From assembly GCA_003439945.1 (NCBI GenBank), contig QVRM01002099.1:310001-374000 (forward strand): a stretch of 64,000 nucleotides of DNA. Reading direction: 5' to 3'. Below the pieces are notes generated by a model. That model ran no database searches. It was not told where the DNA came from and saw only the letters and a list, made by a program, of their open reading frames with translations. This document shows, in pieces, positions 1-9,275 of the stretch; the first letter of the stretch is position 1; each line of letters opens with the position of its first letter. The position numbers and the translations under genes are program-made. This DNA comes from Dermanyssus gallinae (lineage: Eukaryota > Arthropoda > Arachnida > Mesostigmata > Dermanyssidae).

Positions 1-109
1 CTAGGCATAATTTATATTCCGTATAATACATTATGTATATGTTTTACATATCACGAAAGATTAGCTAAGCGAATGTGCCTAGCGGGCGTGTATTGTGACT
101 ATCACGTGT

Positions 110-330
110 CCTTTTTGATCAGGCTAGTGCAAGGCCACTTTAGAAGTGTTCCCCGAACGAAGGCAGCGTTTCCACGTTATACAAGTACACGTGTATGTCA
201 AGATCCAGACGTTGTTTGAAAATGGACGACGACCTGATATTACCGGAGGAGAGGTTTAAAGAATTGCCGACTTACGGATCAGCTGCCTGGTCCGAACGCC
301 AGGAGCACCCAGGGTTTCAAACGCGAGGGG
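110..330 (-). mobile_element. Decayed C-terminal tail of the RT/nuclease retroelement family (copy E)
   Basis: No long frame survives. The plus strand has TTCCCCGAACGAAGGC followed by GCGTTTCCACGTT and CAGACGTTGTTTGAAAAT, which line up in order with the antisense of the better copy at 17455-17790. The end of the stretch (CCCAGGGTTTCAAACGCGAG) resembles the part of that copy encoding the G-P-x-x-F-E-T-L motif. The alignment was made by eye and needs small indels, so this is an old, heavily mutated copy. Any coding meaning is lost. Confidence 0.35.
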
Positions 331-485
331 GCAGAATTCGTGACTTCTGTGTGGCGAGGTTAGCCCTCAGAAGTCCGCTGATTAGAGTGAGCATTTGTGG
401 TCCAATTCCAGCCTGCCCCAGTCTATTCAAGACAAAATCACGGGGTGCGATGTAGAAGGCAGACTTCGAATAAAAAAGACCACAT

Positions 486-794
486 TTATTGAGCGATAGT
501 GATCAGCTCAAGAAGTACTTCGCAGGCCGATATATTGGAGCGCCCAATCCTGAAGTCATGCTGCTCATCTGGAAGGACGGCCAGTGCTGTCAGGAAATCC
601 GTGAGCCACCTGTCCCTGAGTATGATTGAGAGCAGTTTGTAGTGAAAGTGTAACGTACCATAACGGATAGCTGATGCTACTAGCGCACGATCTTCACTCA
701 GTGGAAATGTTTTTGTTGCTAATCGTCTCAACCTTGCTGGCACTATAATTATTTGTAGCAGCTTGACCCGTAGAGCGTCGAGATGCGATGCCAC
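486..794 (-). pseudogene. Non-LTR reverse transcriptase fragment (fingers region)
   Basis: The 102-codon frame contains a stretch like the fingers of non-LTR reverse transcriptases: a tyrosine-lysine-leucine-leucine stretch, a run of leucines, then LPDEQHDFRIGRS, which matches the family pattern L-P-x-E-Q-x-G-F-R-x-G-R-S with the glycine replaced, then an ACEVLLEL helix. No catalytic YxDD box is present, so the enzyme is broken. The clade cannot be told from this piece; APE-type clades such as CR1 or RTE carry similar motifs. It lies just downstream, on the same strand, of a piece that should normally follow it in an RT. Confidence 0.55.
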
Positions 795-813
795 GATAAG
801 TTGACTAAATTTT

Positions 814-1050
814 TTACGTCTGTTGGATAATATGTTTTCCTCTTCCCATGTCTATCATCAATATGTTTAGTTTCTCAACGTTAGAGACCAACACATTTAT
901 TTTAAACCACTCAACTACTCTACGTAAAGATTTTTCTAACATTTTGCATGAGTCCGGATAAAGACTACAAAACGCCATGCAGCTGTTACCTGCAAAGATA
1001 ATCTTTTTCTCAGGGTGCGCTGGAACACTTGGTGGTAAAAAAAGAGGCAA
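814..1050 (-). pseudogene. RT fragment resembling the segment after the YxDD box
   Basis: The frame carries a pattern typical of the segment just after the YADD box of non-LTR RTs: S-C-K-M-L-E-K-S-L-R-R-V-V-E-W-F, then N-V-L-V-S-N-V-E-K-L-N-I-L-M. This fits the family pattern L-x-x-x-L-x-x-V-x-x-W followed by a lysine-bearing strand. The catalytic box itself is missing or mutated. Because this piece lies upstream of the fingers piece at 486-794 on the same strand, the order is reversed relative to a normal RT. The two pieces are either rearranged or from different insertions. Confidence 0.4.
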
Positions 1051-1059
1051 GAGGCGCTT

Positions 1060-1800
1060 CTAACACAAACCCGAGACTTGAAAGGAAAAGCTCGCTTGAA
1101 GGCTTGTTTTAATTCAATGAGCGGAAAGTGGCTACAAGCCCTCCCTTCGCCGCAACTAAAGACGATGCTGGACAATAACACACTCTGCATCGTCTCGGGT
1201 TTGCGGCTTGGGGAGGCTGTATGTGCAGAGCACATTTGTAACCTATGCCGGTCTAAAGTTACCGTTACGGCGGAATACGCGCTGTCCTGCCGGTTCAGTG
1301 CCGATCGTCTTCCAAAACATTTCGCCAACAACGATGTCGTACACCGTGCTCTGCAGAGCGCCCAGATTCCTTCAGTGAAAGAGCCTTTCGGCATGTGCAC
1401 CAACAGTCTCCTACGCCCAGATGGAAAAACCCTAACACCATGGGAACGGGGTCGTCTGCTAATATGGGACGCGTCGGTTTCATGTACACTTGCCAGCAGT
1501 TACACTGCGCGCACAAGTCAAGAAGCTGGCGCGAACGCACGCCTTGCTGAAAGTCGCAAATTGTCGAAGTACAGAGAGCTGTCGCCGCATAATTCATTAA
1601 AACGCTGGGGCCAATGGGTGAGGCGACCGTCAAGTTCCTCAAGGAGCTCGGAAAGAGGGTAACTGCTGTGACGAAGGACGCGCAAGCCGGAGAATACCTG
1701 GTGCAGCGTATCGCCATGGAAGTTCAACGTGGCAATGCAGTGGCCGTAGTGGGGTCGCTTCCATCGTCGGGGGAAGGACTGCCAGGAATGCCGTAACAGT
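1060..1800 (+). pseudogene. RT/nuclease retroelement, C-terminal part (copy A)
   Basis: Two overlapping frames, 1078-1662 and 1614-1796, are the broken halves of one product. The first holds W-L-Q-A-L-P-S-P-Q-L, C-x2-C (ICNLC), LSCRFSADR, then DGKTLTPWERGRLLIWDAS. In related proteins that are widespread in invertebrates this last block reads DGKRPDG...LVWD, which looks like a PD-(D/E)xK nuclease core; here the PD is lost. The second half has FLKELGKRV and QRIAMEVQRGNAVAVVGSLP, the conserved C-terminal tail. One frameshift near 1600-1620 separates the halves. The RT is absent, so the copy is 5'-truncated, the usual outcome of aborted reverse transcription. Assignment to a nuclease fold is inference; membership of one family with copies B to E is seen directly. 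Confidence 0.7.
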
Positions 1801-2759
1801 GACAACTAATATTTGACTAGTAACAAATGAAACATTCCTAGAAAAAATATTTTTTGATAAAAACTTTTTGATGGAATTAAAATAAGAGTGGTCGAGCGTA
1901 TTTCGTGGCATTCCGTATTTTTTGCATTTAACTACTGACTTCAAATCCTGGTGTGTGTGTATTGGAAGCCGTTGTACTAGATAAGGCCTAACACTTTTGA
2001 ATGCATCTCCTCTCATTCCTACTCTAGCATGCTTGCAACAAAATATGACTTAAAATGTCGTTTTAGGGTAAATTAACAAGGTTACAGGTTTCCGCAGTTT
2101 GTTAATACCTCCGAATAAAGAAATGTATACATATTGTATGATGAGCGTTGACCTGTTTGTCCTTCATCATGTAGACTCGTCAGCCATCACGTCCTTTCAT
2201 GCGTCTTTCCGGAGGCGATGGTGAAATACCTGCTTGTCTTTCCTGACCGCCTCTGAACGTGGCGGTATGCTTGATTGAACTGAAATTGCAGCCAATTTAT
2301 TAGCACATTCGACGGCCGGTACAGATAAGGGTAACGACAGTTTACCCCCAAGCATAACTGTTTCAATAACTATTGCTATGAGATGAAGAGAATATCCTGC
2401 CTGAACCGATGAAATATGTGTTAACATCACAATGTAATAAAAAAAATTATATATATATATATATACGCTTGACCACCGTGATTACCTGATTTAACAAATC
2501 TCGGTTTTTTCTTTGGGGTCACCTAAAGGCGCTCGTCTACGGGATTTTGGTCGAGTCTCGTGAAGAGCTGGTCAGCAGGATAACCCCCACTAAGGTCGTT
2601 TGAGCAATGCCTGGCAAGTTTCAAAACGTCCAACGAACTCTCTGCAGGCGCTACCGAATGTGTATAGTGGTTTGCCGAGGTATATTTGAGCAGTTACTGT
2701 AAAATATACAAATAGTTGTACTAGAACCACTAAACAAAAAACGCGCAAACTCACGTTGA
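1801..2759. other. Intergenic stretch
   Basis: It holds a short (TA)n tract near 2450-2465 and no convincing gene. The minus frame at 2197-2430 has a faint likeness to the end of an RNase H domain (ECANKLAAIS), too weak to call. Confidence 0.5.
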
Positions 2760-3900
2760 CTCCGATATTGCTCGAAGAGTCCTAACCAAGTTATCCGAAG
2801 GAGACGGCACCAATGCTGCCGAAGAATTCTAATCTCTACAGGCAGGTTTTCATCTGACAAAGATACTGCCGACGCACTAAGAGCGAAACACCCGCCTGCA
2901 CCAGCCGAGCCTATATGGCCTAAACCGTCAACAACAGACTCTGGATTTACAACCAAGAAATCCATTTTCGCTGCATTTTGACCCTTTCCACAAAGTTCCT
3001 CAGCAGGATTGGATTTTATCCGTCCGAGACTACTAGCCGACGTGCTGTCCCCAAATCTCGGAGAGAAAGCAAATAAGTTGGCGATATCTATTGCAAAAGT
3101 TGTTGACATATTGCGCTTTGGGCAACTATCAGCGGAACTTTTCCTAATCATTTTTGGCGCCAAATTGTTTGCATTGAAAAAAAGGTGCGGCTCTATCCGA
3201 CCGATAGCATGTTTATCAAGCCTGCGCAGGATTGCTTCGAAGGTCAGCATAGGAGATAACACAGGACCGCTCGCAAACCAAATAGACGACCGACAATTGG
3301 GGTTCTCGGTCAAAGCCGACGTAGAAATAGCCGTTCTTTCAACTCTTGCTTTCGTGGCATCCAGGACTGGTCCCACGTATTTGCTCAAGCTGCCTGTTTT
3401 TGAATGCCTTCAATACGGTAAGGAGAGATAATTTGCTAAGGACAGTCAAGGACTCCACCTCAACCATGTACCATTATGTCGAGTCCTCATATAGATGTCC
3501 AACTTGCCTTGTTAAGTCTGACTCAATAATATCGTCCGAAACAGGTATACAACAAGAAAGCCCCCTCGGTCCACCTTTGTTTTGCCTGGCAAATAACGAT
3601 CTGATCAAATCACTCGAAAACCCGCTTAACATGTGGTACTTGGACGATAGAATACTGGCAGGCAACACCTCCACAATCGTTAGTGATTTACAGAAGATTA
3701 TCGATTTCGTGAAGGTAAGCGGTTTGGCCCTGAACCCTTCGAAATGCGAACTGTTCGTATGGAATCCTGACGCAGGTTCAACAACCTCCGAAATTACGCA
3801 CTGGTTACCAGGCTGCAAGATAGTCAGCGCAAACGAAGTAGAGCCCTACTTCGGAAAGGTGTCTTTCCCGTACTGCAGAAGTGGCGAGGTAAATTGAGTA
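2760..3900 (+). pseudogene. RT/nuclease retroelement, reverse transcriptase part (copy B)
   Basis: Read across frames, this encodes a recognisable RT. It begins with a KLSEGDGTNAA segment and DTADALRAKHPPAPAEP, typical of the start of this RT family. It continues through GLDFIRPRLLADVLSP, FGAKLFALKK and IRPIACLSSLRRIASK (fingers), QLGFSVKADVEIAV, and a frameshift near 3400. Then come LNAFNTVRRDNLLRTV (motif A region), GIQQESPLGPPLF (motif B, normally Q-G-D-P-L-G-P) and MWYLDDRILAG, the catalytic YLDD box. After the stop at 3897 another frame continues with RLLVIGYQS. Stops at several points and the damaged motif B show it is inactive. It is followed by its own nuclease-like tail at 4150-4850. 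Confidence 0.8.
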
Positions 3901-4149
3901 TTGCTTCAGAGCGCCTTCTCGTGATAGGATACCAAAGCGTGCTGAGGTGCTCTTACTCAGCCACACGCCTAACTCATTTGCTGAGGGGTGACGAACTTAC
4001 CGACAAAACGGACGAGCTACGACGTTTCTGATGATAACCTTACAGCCGATACGATAAACAATCTGCTTAACATCGAACTAGACGATACATAGCCAAACGA
4101 CAGATTTTCTTGCCAATAGCCAAAGGGGGCTTGGCTTACCAGACCCGGC

Positions 4150-4880
4150 GATATTAGCACTCCCTGCGATAGTTGCTGCCGCCCATCAGGTTTCCGACAG
4201 AATCTGCGAGCTCCTTGACCAAGCCTGCCAGCTCGAATTTACCTCTATGTGACTTGGTACGCCGCTCGTTCACTCTCAGATATGCCGATGCGGGGAGCCG
4301 GTGGGCATTAGAGCTCATCGCGGTCCATCCTGCGCCCTCAGTGAAGGTCGTCGACCACGGCACGTAGCTATTAATGATACAATAGCAAGAGCCCTGAGGA
4401 CGGCAGGCTACCCAAGTACGTTGGAACCAACTGGGCCAACCAGAAACAACGGCAAGCGTCCCGGCGGCTCTCACCCCCTTTGAACAAGGCCGGACACTCA
4501 TATGGGACGCTACCGTAGCCGACTCACTTCCCCCTCAATGGTCGGCTTCGGTTCACGTAGAGCTGGTGCACGCCGTGATCCAAGCAGAAAATAACAATTT
4601 GAACTGACATACGCCAAACTGAAAAGAGCCCATAACTTAATCCCAGTGACCTTCGATACCTTGGGACCACCGGGCCCTCTGACTAAGAGACTACTTACTA
4701 AATTGGGGAAACGTTTGAAGATAATTACTGGGGACAAGAGAGCCGCATAATTCTTCCGTCAGAGACTTTCCATAAACGTCCAGCGGGGTTACACGATCTC
4801 AAATTTTGGAATCGCTTGCCGAATGGTGCAGACCAGGGCTGTCCTAGGGTGAAAGTTAACACGTTTACATACACAGGATT
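4150..4880 (+). pseudogene. RT/nuclease retroelement, C-terminal part and 3' end (copy B)
   Basis: This continues the RT at 2760-3900. The frame at 4301-4483 has HVAINDTIARALRTAGYP, then LEPTGPTRNNGKRPGG, keeping the K-R-P-G remnant of the family's KRPDG box. Broken frames then give LIWDAT, ADSLPPQW, FDTLGPPGP, KLGKRLK and LSINVQRG, in the same order as copies A and C. Two or more frameshifts separate them. The sequence past the coding end includes AACACGTTTACAT and AATAAATATATAAA, which may be the poly(A) signal end. Together with the RT this is the longest copy of the family here, about 2.1 kb. Confidence 0.7.
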
Positions 4881-4994
4881 GTAATATGAAGTGATGAATA
4901 AATATATAAACATTTGAAAAAAAATAGTGGTTTGCTTCTCTAGAGCTATGACGAGTGGATTACCTGAGTAGGTCATTTATGCATGCACCCATAC

Positions 4995-5512
4995 CTCGAT
5001 ATACCTGCCGAAAAATCTCAGTTACTCTACAATTACGGCTCGCATTGCCATGGGTTTGGCACCATGTTCAAATTGATCTCCATAAAATGTGCATTTGCCT
5101 AAATGTGTTAGTTTTGAGCGCCACGAAAGATTGTAGGGTTATGATTTTAAAGTATTTGGCGTGAAAGCTAATAAAATATCTTCATTTTTGCGAATTCTCT
5201 ACTAAACGACCATAACGCATCTTCTGGCCGGCCTTGTATGTTCTTCAGAAGAAGTAGAATTTTGTTACGATCTTACGGTCACGACGGTGTGCTTAGTTTC
5301 TGTATAGAAGGACTGGTTGTCTCGCATTGTCACATTGTATACTCCTATGTCGGACAACAACACCAGTGTCACAAATTGTAGTATTTTCACTCTCACTCTA
5401 AAACAGGACTTCTCAGAGACCATGTTGCATGTTAGAAACAAAAAAATATTTGCTTTAACGAGCTCTACAATACATATTATCGATCTTAAAATCGTCACTG
5501 CAACACTATGTG

Positions 5513-5515
<3 letters not shown>
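4995..5515 (+). mobile_element. Single arm of a foldback (long terminal inverted repeat) element
   Basis: The sequence matches the right arm of the complete element at 55813-56885 over its whole length. Shared words include GCCGAAAAATC, GTTATGATT.TAAAGTATTTGGCGTGAA, CGGCCTTG, GTGTGCTTAGTTTCTGT and TGCTTTAACGAGCTCTACAAT. The outer end reads TGCAACACTATGTGTATAT where the intact element has TGCAACACCCTGTATAT. No matching left arm lies upstream, so this is half an element. The short open frames here, including 5317-5718, are read through repeat and are not genes. Confidence 0.75.

Positions 5516-5516
<1 letters not shown>

Positions 5517-5550
<34 letters not shown>
5517..5550. repeat. (TA)n microsatellite
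   Basis: Alternating TA directly abuts the terminal end of the foldback arm. It translates as an I-Y repeat in the longer open frame, which is an artefact. Confidence 0.95.
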
Positions 5551-5553
<3 letters not shown>

Positions 5554-5624
5554 CCATCTAACGCAATTCCGACTGTAGTTACGGGGCAATCTTCTATGCC
5601 GACGATGGGCCCCTCGGGCAGCGC

Positions 5625-5830
5625 AAACGCGCTGTGCCGTACCGGCTCAGTGGTCTTTTGCTGTCGCTGTTGTTGCTGCTGCTGCTTCTCCTTTTTGCTG
5701 TCTAGCAGGCGTTCTTAGGAAAAACTGAATGCTGCAGCCCTACCAACTGCTCTCTGGAGAGGCGACGCATCTCTACGTTCATCTTCACCGCGCTGCTGGC
5801 GGTGCCGGCGACAAGCGAAGGGGCTACCTG
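5625..5830 (+). repeat. Dispersed repeat R200, copy 1
   Basis: It begins with CCGGCTCAGTGGTCTTTTGCTGT, passes a CTG-rich stretch and continues with AAAAACTGAA, CAACTGCTCTCTGGAGAGGC, CTGCTGGCGGTGCCGGCGAC. The same series occurs in reverse complement at 7490-7700. The unit is about 200 bp with no long frame of its own. The origin is unknown; it could be a SINE body or part of a larger element. Confidence 0.7.
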
Positions 5831-7261
5831 CAGTGACGGCAACAGCACCGAGATTGAGCACTACAACTAGGGCATTGAGTGGGGGCGCGTGCGCGCGATA
5901 AAGTGTCCTTTTTGCGTCGGTTCCGTACTGCTGCTTACTACTACTACTACTACTACTATTACTAGGCTAGGAAATAGAATGTGTAGAGTTTCGGGGGAGC
6001 CTTTGTTTAAGCGATATAGTGGATTTCTATTTGCTATTTACGGGAGTTAACAAGCCGTTCTTCGCGGTTAAGTACAACGACTGATAAGTCCGTTTATTTG
6101 ATCTATTATACATTCATAGCAGACGGCCGGCAGCGGGAGCAGCATGTTTGAATCTCTGCCTCCTCTCCTCACAGAGCATGACGTCAGTGAGAGAAGCTTC
6201 TGAGAGAGTACGAGTTGTAGCTACCGCTACCACAGTGTAGGTCGAACAGCCTTATAATATTTGCACTATTCAAAGAATGTCTGACAGAATGACACATCCC
6301 ACCGCAGCGCTGCGAGAGCACGGTAAGCGCATTGACAATTAGACCGGTGGTGAATGGGGTGTCGACGACGACGACGGTGACGACAACCATGTGCACCACG
6401 GTACTGCCTTATTGGTGATGCTTCTGCTGATAATGATAGTAAAGATTTAAACAAGAAAGAGACAACTCTTCCGCCCCCTAAACGCGTAGGCCAGCAGCAA
6501 AATATTGACAAACGCATTGTTATACGCTGAATGTCCGCGCTGTCGCTCATTAACACGAAGATACAAGTGCTGGTTGTTCTGCGTGTACTCTTTTGACATC
6601 GCATTGGCCTCGATGTGCTTATTTTTCTTGCTTATTTTTCTCCAGGCTAGTCAGGGCGTTGTAGTCTGCCAGGAATAGAACGCAGCGAACGCGATGATGT
6701 ACGAGGTCGGTCAAAGCTTTGTGCAGGAGAAATCGGCGTAAAAGGTCACAAAAACCTACTCTTGCTGCTACTGGGCTAGTGCATTCGAATGATACTAACG
6801 AAAGGTAATACGTACATATATATTGCGTTTGATTTGTCCGAATGTATAATCATTCACGTCACGTGTGTGCACGGCCAAAAGCTTCTCGTTCTTTCTCACT
6901 CCCTTTCTGTTTTCCGCTCTCGCTACATATCGCTGTCTTTCTAATGAGAATTTGCTCCCTTTCTCGTCTGGCACAGTTCATTGTTGGTACGTTGGTGAAG
7001 TTGTTTGTCCAGCCAAAGGACGCAGGGATCATCTTGATCACCGTGACATCGTCTCGTCGTTTTGCCACTTTCAATAGAAACATCGCAAATAAGGCAGTGC
7101 AGTGACACATAATCGTCACCGTTCTCAACATCGATGCCTGGTCATTCATAACCGGTCTAAATAGTCCATCAATGCGCCTACCTTTCGTGCGCCTTTAATG
7201 AGTGTTCCGTCTTATTTCCTGGTCTTGAAGTAGTAGCAATAGTAGCAGAAGTGATAGTACC
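5831..7261. other. Intergenic stretch without recognised genes
   Basis: It contains a short (ACT)n run near 5937-5960 and several overlapping frames of 60-112 codons that share no known motif. The minus frame at 6266-6604 is arginine-rich and read through CGA/GTC repeats, so I do not call it. Confidence 0.5.
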
Positions 7262-7271
7262 GGTACAGGTG

Positions 7272-7460
7272 TCGAGCCCGGTGGCGTGGAGGGTGCATTC
7301 GCGTGCGCCTCGCGACCGGAGGGGACACATAGGTGCAGCACGGGTTCAAACCCCACCGTTGCACATTTGTATTTATAGGGTCCGGCTCACGAAGCAATGC
7401 AAACGCAGTCTCGTGGTCTCGTTATAGGTTGACTGAGGATCAGCCCAAAAGGGTTTTAAA
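7272..7460 (+). mobile_element. SINE1 copy (tRNA-derived) with target duplication
   Basis: It starts GAGCCCGGTGGCGTGG (box A-like) and has GGGTTCAAACCCC (box B-like, pattern GGTTCGAnnCC), then CCGTTGCACATTTGTATTTATAG and ends near CAGCCCAAAAGGG. GGTACAGG occurs just before it (7262-7269) and just after it (7469-7476), as expected of a target-site duplication. Copies at 24278-24455, 26862-27046 and 63302-63474 share this layout. SINEs are transcribed by RNA polymerase III and moved by LINE machinery; that role is known for the class and inferred here. Confidence 0.85.
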
Positions 7461-7489
7461 AAAGCACTGGTACAGGACAGACAAACCCG

Positions 7490-7700
7490 GTCATCGGCCT
7501 TACATTTGTCGCCGCTACCGCCGGCAGGTGGAACGCGGAGATAGAGCCGCGTCGCAGTGTCGCCTCTCCAGAGAGCAGTTGGTTGAGCTGCGACGTTCAG
7601 TTTTTTCTGTAGCCGCCCGCTAGACGACAAGAATAAGAAGCAGCAGCAGCAACAGCAACAGCAAAATGCCACTGAGTCGGTATTTTTGCCGTTTCGTTTA
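7490..7700 (-). repeat. Dispersed repeat R200, copy 2
   Basis: It is the reverse complement of 5625-5830, sharing CAACTGCTCTCTGGAGAGGC, the CTG-rich stretch (here CAGCAGCAGC on plus) and ACCGACTCAGTGGC. With copy 1 it forms an inverted pair about 1.65 kb apart. The minus frame rich in cysteine here is only the CTG run in another frame. Confidence 0.7.
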
Positions 7701-7934
7701 AGACGCCAGTTTGTTCAAGGACACGCCGCTGTTAAGTCGGCCGCTGCGTAGTCAGTGAAACCAGAGCGAGCAACAGGTTGGCGCCGGCAACAATCCGAAA
7801 ATTATTGTCTCTCCCCCACGACCAACCCAACCGTCGATTTAAATCGAGCCAAAAACATCTCGTGGGGCCTATCGTCCGCGCGAAACATTGCCCTCACCTA
7901 TAGACGCAATTTGCCCCTCGTTAGATCGCTAATG

Positions 7935-7935
<1 letters not shown>

Positions 7936-7982
<47 letters not shown>
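7936..7982. repeat. (TA)n microsatellite
   Basis: Alternating TA of about 46 bp. The stretch from 7700 to here has no recognised gene. Confidence 0.95.
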
Positions 7983-7984
<2 letters not shown>

Positions 7985-8087
7985 TTCTAGAGCATCCTCT
8001 TTATTAGTCTTTAAAACTTACAATTGAGATTGACCAAACGTGTTATTTAGAGCAAAGTGACGTTTTTTCACTTTGCACCACCAACCT

Positions 8088-8160
8088 GCGTCGGTGGTTC
8101 AGTGGTAGAATACTCGTTTTTTCCTGCCTGCAGTCAGGGCACATGAAAGGCCACAATGGA
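8088..8160 (+). pseudogene. tRNA-Gly-like fragment (5' half)
   Basis: GCGTCGGTGGTTCAGTGG followed by TAGAATACTCG is almost the 5' half of an animal tRNA-Gly: acceptor strand, D arm and box A. After the anticodon stem the match stops. Instead of a GCC anticodon loop there is a T run, and no GGTTCGAATCC T arm or complementary 3' acceptor follows. It is a pseudogene or the head of a SINE, not a working tRNA. Confidence 0.65.
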
Positions 8161-8223
8161 CCTGCACGTCTATATGATTGCCGCAACGATATCTGAAACA
8201 AACAAGTAGGTCAAAGCACAGTC

Positions 8224-8257
8224 ATTTATATATATATATATACATATATATATAAAA
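8224..8257. repeat. (TA)n microsatellite, interrupted
   Basis: Two TA runs broken by TACATA, ending in TATATAAAAAC. Nothing else is recognised between 8160 and 8400. Confidence 0.9.
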
Positions 8258-8399
8258 ACTTATTCAGGCTAATTAGGCTAAAAACCCTTAACTTTTGCAC
8301 GTCCCCAATTTTTATCTGTTAATTAATTGCCTCTGCTGTCACCAAGTCATAATAGGTTAGAGTGGACGTAGCTGGAGGTATTACTAGTGGCTACTAGAG

Positions 8400-9110
8400 T
8401 TCACAAGGACACCATTTTTACGTGAAGTCCCTCAACACTTAATGCCACTGAATTTTATTGCGCTTTGATAAGGCTGAGACCTGCTGGAAAAATTTCCAGT
8501 TTGGGAGAGTGGCGGGTCTCAGCATGCCAACGTGCAATGGCAGGGCGTCCCCTGGGATCTCCCCTTTATTGATTTGAGAGATCCAGGCTTCAGGTAAAAT
8601 AGAGCTGCCCGCACTGTATCTTTAAGATGCGCTGTGAATGTCGTTTCACTATTGTAAAATGGTAGACCAAGATACTCGAAGGAGTTGGCAAACTCTTTGA
8701 GTATTCGCTCACACTGGAACAGTATACAATGAACCTACCTTTTTATGTAAGGTTTTGGGAAAGCATAATACATACACATGCGCCGTTTTAAGGCCTTTTT
8801 AACAGAGTTTTTGATCTCTTGCTAAATGGAAAAATAGTGAGTCAGACTAAGTCTGCTGCGAACATTGGATGCAGTCGGAGCCACTCATAACGGAAATCCT
8901 TCGTGATTTCGTTAATTAAATTTTAAAGGAGGGGCGGATGCCCAGGATTTGGCATATTGCCAGTCCTTCTCTGTAATTTAAGGGCCGACATGGCGACAAT
9001 AGCACTAAACTAAATCTGTACCGGAGAGTGGCGCTCCAGAAGATTTTCTGTACGTTGATCATTGAAAGTATTGCAAACCATGTCTTGCCTCTGGAACATT
9101 CAGGTTTAGG
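8400..9110 (-). pseudogene. Decayed RT-type retroelement
   Basis: Reading the minus strand across frames gives FANSFEYLGLPFYNSETTFTAHLKDTVRAALFYL, quoted here only as the short marks FEYLGLP and HLKDTVRAAL, which match the segment after the YxDD box where non-LTR RTs carry F-x-Y-L-G and later K-x-x-A. Further upstream the frame at 8916-9122 is homologous at DNA level to 10440-10680. Stops and frameshifts are frequent and no catalytic box was found. The clade is not assignable. Confidence 0.4.
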
Positions 9111-9114
9111 AAGG

Positions 9115-9275
9115 GCGTGCACTAAGTACCACTCGGTTCGTGGTCCGCCACTGCAACGAAGGTTTCAGTATTTCTCTATCGGTGAAACGGCAGAACAACT
9201 AATAATGATGTTTTATGTTACCATGAACCATCTTCTATATGCTTTGTTCAAGCAAAATAAATATGTTTGAAGTTG
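9115..9275 (+). repeat. 3'-end repeat X, copy 1
   Basis: Starting near CACTAAGTACCAC it shares an ordered series with 62222-62380: GTCCG(C/G)CACTGCAACGAAG, CGGTG.AACGGCAG.ACAA, ATGAACCAT/ATGAACTAT, and TGAAATAAATATG or its near equivalent. AATAAA near the end suggests the 3' UTR of a retroelement or the tail of a dispersed transcript. No protein is evident. Confidence 0.65.

Noticed and set aside
2197..2430. RNase H domain fragment on minus
   Set aside because: Only ECANKLA fits; the catalytic acidic residues cannot be placed.
2651..3388. 245-codon minus frame
   Set aside because: It is the shadow of the plus-strand RT of copy B, whose motifs are clear.
8088..8160. Functional tRNA-Gly gene
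   Set aside because: The 3' half, T arm and acceptor strand are absent.
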